NCBI GenBank assembly: GCA_024349245.1
Contig: JALDNG010000039.1
Location: 187,501-251,500 of the forward strand
From: Neodontobutis hainanensis
Taxonomy: Eukaryota; Chordata; Actinopteri; Gobiiformes; Odontobutidae
Direction: 5' to 3'
Length of the DNA: 64,000 nt
The stretch's first letter is position 1, and every line of letters starts with the position of its first letter. The notes below the pieces were generated by a model. It was not told the DNA's origin and searched no databases. It was given only the letters and a program-made list of their open reading frames with translations. The position numbers and the translations under genes were made by a program. This document shows, piece by piece, positions 56,796-64,000 of the stretch.

Positions 56796-59700
56796 TGTCA
56801 GGGAAAGATTCTCATCCCACTGCGTCATTTTGCTGAAGCATCTAGTGGCACCATTTTGTACTGTATATGGATTTCATCAATCAAAGCAATAAATCACGTG
56901 TTCACCACGTGCTGTGCATTATTGATTCCTTTATTGCTTGTGTCTGGGAAGCTGTTGACAACTACATATTTTATGGATCTCAAGTGTGTTCTTAAATATT
57001 TGATACTTTTATCTCACTGTCTGTGACTGCACTCAAAGATAAATTGGTATGCACTCGGTGCCTCCTGACCGCCACTGTATGGAGCGACCTTGAGAAATGC
57101 CGTACTTTACATTTACACTAGCCTCAGTACATCAAATCTTAACGTAATTAAATACTTTTGGGATAGACAGTTGAAGATCAATCCTCAGTGTAATACAAAA
57201 CCTTATATTGGCCTGTGCTTTCCAAACTGTTGAAGGAGCAAAGGAAGTAAGACATCTGCAGTGAGAGAGCTCTGCTGGGAATCCCACACAGAACCGAGCA
57301 GGAGGCAGTGGATTTGTGAAGCGTGAGTGTGATGGGCTACGATCGCCATGGTTACCGTCTGTCACCTCGGCATGTGGCATGTAGTCTGTTCAGTGTTCCT
57401 CACTTTCACTACATGCAACTCGGAGAGACACATGGACTTGTAAAAGTGAACATATGTGAGCTGCTGTGAAAGAAGTAATACACTCGTACACGATGCTGGT
57501 CTGTGTCACAGCTTTAATGGGAAGTTGCCTCATTACTATTGAGCTATTGGTGGTTTCAGATTTCTATAGTTTGTAACTGATGTTGCACATTTGTGTGGTG
57601 GCAAAAATCAGGACACAATTTACCTGAGTCCTGGAATAAATGCATAAAAAAAGGATAATAAAATTGCCCAAGCGTGGTTGTCGCCCACTTGCACTCAATT
57701 TTGTTAATCTCCATTAGGAAATTCTATTGTTTGGTCTCTTCAAGTACAGACTCATTGTAGAGTCTTATGGCAGTCAGGAAGAAGGCGCTCTTGTGGCGTT
57801 CTGTCCTGCTCTCTGTTGTTCAAAAGCTGAATGCAGGGGATGATCAATTTTGTTTAGTATAACATCCATCCTCTTCTGTGTGTTGCTCCACTGCTTTAAC
57901 CAGAGTCTCCAAACTAACACCTATATTTGAACCAGCAGTCTCTATAAGTTTTTTAAGATCCAGGATTCAAGATTCAACTGGAATAACTCACACTCACTGT
58001 CCAAATGTGTCACGCTTTAGATGTAAACCATGCTTGCCAGAGATTTTAGTTTCCCTTTTACATAACTTTTAGCAAACCCTAAAACTGTCAATGTGTGAGC
58101 TCAGTATTTTAACTTTTACATTGCTATGGTGCAGAAAAATGGTGACATAAAAAGTTTAGTGGTTGACTGCAGATTGTCCAAATTTATCAGAAACTTGCAG
58201 TGTACAATAAGAAATTGCAGGGATTGGTCAAATTTTAGTTATGAAAAAATCTTGGGTGAACTGGTATATAGTCATTAAAAATTCATATTATTTAGTTGGT
58301 GATGGCATCCTAAAAAACTGATGCCATTTGAAAACCACCAGACGAGTTGAGAAGAAGCTAAGTCACAGCCTTGTTTGGTCGACCTGACTTTGTTCCAAAA
58401 TGGTACCACCTGGCTCCACATGGAAACAAAAGTGCACTACTCTTTAATCTCTGGGCCTTGAACTCACCGCACAGATCATGCCCACCCCCCCAGCACCCCA
58501 TTCAGAACTCACACTAAATCAATTCTTCTTTCCTCCAGCCACAGACACGGGCAGCTATAGATCCCACACATTTCTTTGGACATCATTTCACACACATCAC
58601 ACTTTGGGATGTTCACTCATTCTATTCTTTTTGTCTCTCGGCTTTATTCACACACTCCTCCTCCCTCTTCCAGCTGCCTCGTAAGTGGGAGTGAAAAACA
58701 ATAGATGATGAACGAGGAGCAATGTAGGCTCTCTGATTCATACACTTCTGTATTTAGCCTACAGAGGCAACCCACTCTCCAGCACACCCGGCCCATTGTC
58801 GAGAATAGTGTTTAGACAAAGTACTATTATACTGAGAAGGTGAAGTCTATGAAACAGTCGGTTAAAACAATAAAATGGTAGTGCGTACAACTTATAAGTG
58901 CTTTCAGTTATGTTTTAGAAAAAGATCTAGTGATGATCTCTGAACATCTGTCAGAATGAGAGTCAGCTAAAATTGACCTAGTTTCGTCTTTTTTGAGCCA
59001 TGTCACTCTTTAAGTCAGATAAAGGCATGGACATGATAAAGTACAGTATGTTCAGCATTAAATGGACAGATTTTCTAAATTTCTAATGATGAAGGCAAAA
59101 CGAAAAAAATTTGGTTTAAAAAAAAAGTTTTATTTTAAAAGTTTCCCAATAAAAGTGTGCTCTGTCAAAGCAAAAAATCCAGAAAAAAATGTTGCTAATT
59201 AAAAGTTTTAATTTAGTTTTATAAGATGACCCTCTCTTCATCCCTTCACACAGCTCTGTGCCAGTGCTGCCCCTGGTTCTAGGTCCAGAGACTGTGAACT
59301 TTAGTGCTGTGTTTTAACTGCTCCAGGTTCACATCAGAAGCCACCTTCCACAGCTGGACGTCATCAGTGGAAGGCACTGATCAATGCACAGCGGATGTAA
59401 ACAACAGCCGGCAGCATTAGTGCAGCACAGTATTTGCGAGTCATACTTTTGACCCTGCTTTAATTTTTTCAGCCATGTAACTTTCCACAGTGATGACATT
59501 TGTTCAACAGGACCATCTGTATAGATTAACTAATGCTGTATATTAACTGGCAACTGTGCAACATAACTGTGGACAACTTATGGAACTCTACAAAGCTGCC
59601 TTGTAAGCACTGCAACAGCAAACAAAACTGCAATGCTGTTAAAACTTTGAACAGGAATGACAGCAAACAGATAAGACAGCACTGAAATCAATAATTTATA

Positions 59701-60379
59701 GTAACCTATAGCTTTGAAAGAAAAGTGTAGCACTTTCTTTGTATTTATTTAAAAAAACAACTATTCCCTTTATGAACAGAGGAGCTAATTACTGGAACAG
59801 TGAGGTTTAATAACTTGTTGCAGATGAAAGACAAAAGTGTAATAATTCTGTAATATTAGACTTTTACCTGATCAATTCAATCCAAATTGTGACTTGATCT
59901 GATCTGTTAGTGTAATACAAAACCTTAACTTTTTCATTTGATGATTCCTTTGTCTCAGCTGTTGTCTGCAGTACCTGTGTACTTGTTCTTTTCTGTCAGA
60001 CATGCCTTCCCTCTCAAATAAACTAAGGCCTAAGACCTGTGTAGAGTCTTTCGATAAATTTGTTCTGTTTGGCTGCCACTACTCGCCCAGAGAAGCTGGA
60101 GTAGTCGACTGGATTCAGAGCATCAGGCTTAATGGGAGCCGATTTCATGACCCAAAAGTCCCTGATGCAGTCGGTCCGTGATGGGGTGTGCAGGATCCTG
60201 TCAAAATCTGGCGCAAGAGCTGCTTCTGCTTTGTGGCTGCCTCTTTGTATAGGCTTTCAGGGATTCAGCAGTGAAATAGAAATAGAAATAGTATTAAAAA
60301 ACTTAGTGTACATAGCAAAATGGCAAATCATTTTTGTTATTCTTATTTTTATGTTTTTTATGTCAATTTGCATTTCTAA
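56796..60379. other. No gene; dispersed-repeat fragment at about 57680-57960
   Basis: 57690-57960 has the phrase order of a common fish repeat (TTAATCTCCATTAGGAAATTC, TAGAGTCTTATGGCAGTCAGG, AAGAAGGCGCTCTTGTGGCG, ACATCCATCCTCTTCTGTGT). 58539-58680 shows splice-like signals (see findings). 60010-60260 is G+C-richer without a supported frame. Confidence 0.4.
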
Positions 60380-60540
60380 AGTATATTGAGTGAATGAATG
60401 TGAGAGTGAATGGTTGTTTGTCAATTAATATCAGCCATGCAACTGACTGGCCCAAAGCCTCAGGCCCAAAGCTGCTGGGATAGGCTCCAGTCACCCGCAA
60501 CTTGTAATGGGACCAAGCAGAACAAAATGAATGAATGTTT
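60380..60540 (+). repeat. SINE-like repeat, 3' part
   Basis: GAGTGAATGGTTGTTTGTC, then CAGCCATGCAACTGACTGGCC, AAGCTGCTGGGATAGGCTCC and AGTCACCCGCAAC, ending AAAATGAATGAATG. Family of 19655-19960. Confidence 0.65.
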
Positions 60541-60663
60541 TATGCTGTTGGACTCTGACTTATGATTATGTTAACCATTAAATATCTGTCTTGTAACACC
60601 AACATTTAGACGTTCTAAAAGGTTTCAGTTGGAGCAAAGGCAACTATAGCTAACTGATTCAGC

Positions 60664-60871
60664 TACACTGTAACAAATGCCTGTAAATTTACGGCAAAAT
60701 TTCAGCATTAATACACTGTTCTTTTGAAATACATGTATAAAATGTTTTTTTACTATTTGTTTTGTTAAAATACAGCCATTGGTCGATTTTTTTACCATGA
60801 CTCTAATGTAATTCAAACAAACTGTTCTATAATGTTAATTCATGGTAAGTACCATGCCCTAACAGTGTAAT
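60664..60871. mobile_element. Possible MITE
   Basis: TACACTGTAAC at the left and the reverse complement of TAACAGTGTA at the right form short inverted ends. Inside, CTGTAAATTTACGGCAAAAT is typical of fish elements made of CTGTAAA/ACGG motifs. The ends are short and no target duplication is clear. Confidence 0.35.
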
Positions 60872-61847
60872 ACTGTATTTTTTGAATTCTGGGAAATTGG
60901 CCTGGCTTCCTAGCATGCAGAGACAACCTCCATGTGCCATATCGGATTGCGGCTGTTCATCTGTTTATTTGGTACGTAAGATTTCAATATTAATCAACAT
61001 TATGTCTTTTGTTGCACATAGCACTTTGTCTTAGCCAGATGCTAAAGAATATATTCCGTATCCTTTTTTTTCTCATCTAGTTGCTACTTTGCCTATATGC
61101 CATGTGCAACCTGTGTGGACATGTGCGGTCCAGGACTCGCATGTTACACTAGAATGTGCTTAGAACCAATGCATTTCCCACACAGCCTTGGCTCTTTTAT
61201 CCAGTGTTGTAGTCTACGTGATACACAGGTATTTGCGTGTATAATCTCGACAAATTTTTACCTTTGCGGCACTTTAGTGCTTTTATGTTGTAGGCTATTT
61301 CGCTCCTTTCCACGTAGTCACTTTTAGAGCTGTTAATCCCTCATTTTTCTATTTTCTCTTTCATATCAAGTAACTGCATTTGATGACTAACTAAACATGG
61401 TACTTTATTTAATTTGGACCAATTTAGGTGCCAAGGTTTTTTTCAGACGCTAGCAGAGACATGTGTTTGAGGTCTTCTTTTAGGAATTTTCTGAAAGGCA
61501 AAACATGGTAAAAGTGGTCTAGAAACAAAGTGCAGGGTGTCTGGCAGCTTGTTTTTCCTCTATATCAGCATTTTTAAAGACGGCTTTTCATTAAGAGCAT
61601 AAGAGATTACACAAGAATTGAACTTTATTTTATAAAATCCTGCTGCTGCTACTTTACTGTTTATATGTTTATTATTGTTAGGGATAACAGAAGATAATCT
61701 TGATATGTTTATTAATTGTTAATAATAATGTTTATTAATTATTAATATGTTTATTATTAGTGTATTTTAGAATTAATATATATTTTAGAATGAATATCGC
61801 AACACTAAGATAATGCATGCTATATATATAGCCTATATATATATTAT
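60872..61847. other. No gene recognised
   Basis: AT-rich, with TTTATTAAT-type repeated phrases at 61680-61760 and TATATA tracts at 61820-61845. Nothing else is recognised. Confidence 0.5.
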
Positions 61848-61872
61848 AAAAAAAAAAAAAAAAAAAAAAAAA
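61848..61872. repeat. 25-base A run at the LINE 3' edge
   Basis: Uninterrupted A run on the plus strand, next to the 3' end of the minus-strand LINE. On the LINE's coding strand it reads as poly(T), not poly(A). Confidence 0.95.
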
Positions 61873-61922
61873 CTTTGTCCTTCACCCTCCGCGGGTGGTC
61901 TCATCCTTCGAGCTCGGGTCCT

Positions 61923-62744
61923 CTACCAGAGGCCTGGGAGCTTGAGGGTTCTGCGCAGTATCTTGGCTGTTCCTAGTACTGCACTTTTCTGGACCGAGAT
62001 GTCTGGTGTTCTTCCAGGGATCTGCTGTAGCCACTCTTCCAGTTTGGGGGTCACTGCCCCAAGTGCTCCGATGACCACGGGCACCACTGTCGCCTTCACC
62101 TTCCAAGTCTTTTCTAGCTCTTCTCTGAGCCCTTGGTATTTCTCTAATTTCTCATGTTCCTTTTTCCTGATGTTGCAATCACTTGGTATTGCCACATCAA
62201 CCACAACGGCTTTCCTCTGCTGTTTGTCGACCACCACGATGTCTGGTTGGTTCGCCATTACCATTCTGTCAGTCTGAATCTGGAAGTCCCACAGGATCTT
62301 GGCTCGGTCATTCTCTACCACCTTTGGAGGTGTTTCCCACTTTGACCTTGGGGTTTCCAGTCCGTACTCCGTGCAGATGTTCCTGTACACTATGCCAGCC
62401 ACTTGGTTATGGCGTTCCATGTATGCTTTCCCTGCCAGCATCTTACACCCTGCAGTTAAGTGTTGGATTGTCTCAGGGGCCTGTTTGCACAGCCTACACC
62501 TTGGGTCTTGTCTGGTGTGGTAGATCTGGGCCTCTATTGCTCTGGTGCTCAGGGCTTGTTCCTGTGCAGCCATGATGAGTGCCTCTGTGCTGTCCTTCAG
62601 TCCGGCCCGTTCTAGCCATTGGTAGGATTTCTTGATATCAGCCACTTCAGTTATGTTCCGGTGGTACATCCCATGTAGGGGTTTGTCCTCCCATGATGGT
62701 CCCTCCTCCAGCTCCTCTTCCACTGCTCCCGTTGCCTGAGACAT
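61923..62744 (-). pseudogene. LINE C-terminal region: CCHC finger and restriction-like endonuclease
   Basis: 273 residues are open in one frame. RCRLCKQAPETIQHLTAGC gives C-x2-C-x8-H-x4-C at about residues 82-99. It is followed by a basic linker and then ANQPDIVVVDKQQRKAVVVD and VAIPSDCNI, the catalytic PD...D...D-x-A core of the restriction-like endonuclease, near residues 168-198. A helix rich in Glu and Lys (KKEHEKLEKYQGL) follows, as usual in this family. The frame's first Met is not the real start: the family sequence continues upstream in the frame of 62651-63481, and the break is a frameshift at about 62720-62745. All key residues appear to be present. It ends 50 bases from the element's 3' edge. 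Confidence 0.88.
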
Positions 62745-63481
62745 TCACTAAGCACGTCATCTGTCGGGGCCTTATCTTTGATGTACTTGTGGATCTTGGA
62801 TGTTTCATCCTGGATAGTGGCTCTCACACTCACTAGTCCACGGCCGCCTTCCTTACGGCTAGCGTACAGTCTCAGGGTGCTGGATTTGGGATGGAACCCT
62901 CCATGCATGGTGAGGAGCTTTCGTGTCTTAACGTCTGTGGTCTGTATCTCTTCCTTTGGCCACCTTATTATTCCTGCAGGGTATCTGATCACTGGCAGGG
63001 CATAGCTGTTTATTGCCCGTGCCTTGTTCTTGCCATTGAGCTGACTTCTTAGGACTTGCCTTACTCGTTGGAGGTATTTGGCAGTTGCTGTTTTCCTTGT
63101 TACCTCTTCAAGGTTGCCATTTGCCTGTGGTATTCCAAGGTACTTGTAACCATCCTCAATGTCTGCTATTGTTCCTTCTGGTAGTGAGACCCCTTCTGTG
63201 TGGACTACCTTCCCTCTCTTTGTCACCATTCGACTACACTTCTCAAGCCCGAATGACATCCCAATGTCAGAGCTGTAGATCCTGGTGGTGTGGATCAGTG
63301 AGTCAATGTCCCGCTCGCTCTTAGCGTATAGCTTGATGTCATCCATGTAGAGGAGGTGACTGATGGTGGCCCCATTCCTGAGTCGGTATCCATAGCCAGT
63401 CTTGTTGATTATTTGGCTGAGGGGTTCAGACCTATGCAGAACAGCAGTGGGGACAGAGCATCTCCTTGGTATATGCCACAT
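62651..63481 (-). pseudogene. LINE reverse transcriptase, palm and thumb
   Basis: The frame reads TISHLLYMDDIKLYAKSERD, with the catalytic Y-M-D-D (Asp codons 63341-63343 and 63338-63340). Next come YKYLGIPQANG, then KARAINSYALPVIRYPAGII, KTRKLLTMHGGFHPKSS and RKEGGRGLVSVRA, the motifs after the core in R2/R4-type enzymes. The first 20 or so residues of the frame are out of the family's register: the true sequence enters from 63409-63957 by a 1-base shift near the G run at 63421-63424. The last residues past about 62745 are also out of register. Confidence 0.9.
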
Positions 63482-63957
63482 TTGATGGATACTTGTGCAA
63501 GTGGCTTGCCATTGGCCTCAAGGGTGGTTTTCCATAGCCTCATCGAGTTTGCAATGAAGTGTCTTAGAGTCCTGTTGATGTTGTACATCTCCAAGCATTC
63601 AGTGATCCATGTGTGTGGCATTGAGTCATATGCTTTCTTGTAATCAATCCAGGCAGTGCACAGGTTGGTGTGTCGGGTTCTGCAGTCTTGGGTGACTGTT
63701 CTGTCAACCAGGAGTTGGTGTTTGGCTCCTCTGGTTTCTTTTCCGATGCCCTTCTGTGCTTTGCTCATGTATTGATCCATGTGCCCACTTATCTTAGCCG
63801 CGATGATGCCTGACATGTGCTTCCATGTTGTGGAGAGACAGGTTATTGGCCGATAGTTGGATGGAACTGTACCCTTTGTGGGATCCTTCAGGGTCAGGAT
63901 TGTACGCCCTTCGGTAAGCCATTCAGGGTGCGTCCCATCCCTTAGCAGCTGGTTCAT
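63409..63957 (-). pseudogene. LINE reverse transcriptase, fingers
   Basis: Reads HPEWLTEGRTILTLKDPTKG, then NYRPITCLSTTWKHMSGIIA, QKGIGKETRGAKHQLLVD, AWIDYKKAYDSMPHTWI and GIYQGDALSPLLFCIGLNP. These are the ordered N-terminal motifs of non-LTR reverse transcriptase, including the first catalytic Asp in WIDYKKAYDS and the QGD..SPLLF box. The frame stops after GLNP, where the family continues in the next frame. Upstream coding sequence continues towards and beyond the window end. Confidence 0.92.
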
Positions 63958-64000
63958 TTGTGCTGCAAGGCGCTCATGGAGTGCAGTGAACTTCTTTAGC

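Larger units (their letters stand above)
61873..64000 (-). mobile_element. R4/Rex6-like LINE with restriction-like endonuclease, 5' end beyond window
   Basis: Minus-strand open regions give, in order, reverse transcriptase (about 63957 to 62760), a CCHC finger and a PD-(D/E)xK endonuclease (62744 to 61923). An endonuclease C-terminal to the reverse transcriptase, with a CCHC finger, marks the R2/R4 group of LINEs. The RKEGGRGL and TRKLLTMH phrases fit R4/Rex6 best. Two single-base frameshifts break the frame. The 3' untranslated part is only about 50 bases (61873-61922). The 5' end lies beyond the window. The element would nick DNA and reverse transcribe its RNA there. Confidence 0.9.

Noticed and set aside
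60010..60260. Possible host exon in a G+C-richer patch
   Set aside because: No frame on either strand stays open with a recognisable domain, and splice signals are weak.
1..64000. CRISPR array, bacterial operons or prophage
   Set aside because: No regularly spaced repeats, Shine-Dalgarno sites or dense coding; all coding remnants are eukaryotic transposable elements.

Overview
The window looks like nuclear DNA of a ray-finned fish, probably a spiny-rayed teleost. The evidence is its repeats: a DIRS retroelement, an R4/Rex6-type LINE, a Rex3/RTE 3' end, L1, Ty3/gypsy and Tc1 relics, small DNA transposons and many copies of tRNA-like SINEs with GAAT-rich tails. The sequence is mostly AT-rich. 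I found no host protein-coding gene, rRNA or intact tRNA, so this is either a gene desert or the inside of a very large intron.

Layout. 1-5256: nothing recognisable. 5257-9868: diverged repeats, including two direct copies of one unit and a LINE-like tail. 11923-16876: a structurally almost complete DIRS retrotransposon on the minus strand, far richer in G+C than its flanks. It has inverted terminal repeats (ITRs), an internal complementary region (ICR), and broken gag-like, reverse transcriptase, RNase H, methyltransferase-like and tyrosine recombinase regions. 16877-26000: SINE-like and LINE-like fragments. 26656: Rex3/RTE 3' end. 32150: a truncated Tc1-like transposon, followed by a minisatellite. 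33885-34620: a broken Ty3/gypsy integrase. 37255 and 51105: two copies of an unnamed repeat. 41250-42302: an internally deleted L1. 42746-44205: a long-range inverted repeat. 52127 and 53893: two MITE-like elements, the second with TAA target duplications. 54442-54497: a perfect 56-bp palindrome. 56385-56791: a solo LTR with a 4-bp target duplication. 61873-64000: the 3' part of an R2/R4-superclade LINE on the minus strand, with a reverse transcriptase, a CCHC finger and a restriction-like endonuclease, running off the window end.

No set of genes here works together as a cellular pathway. The most structured object is the DIRS element. Its ends, its ICR and the short palindromes at these sites fit the circle-junction model of tyrosine-recombinase retrotransposons, and its two ITRs carry matching inward-facing promoter-like blocks. 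Its coding regions are broken although its two ITRs remain very similar. No wholly new system is claimed; the least explained items are the unnamed repeat families, the palindromes and a candidate recursive splice site at 39534/39535.
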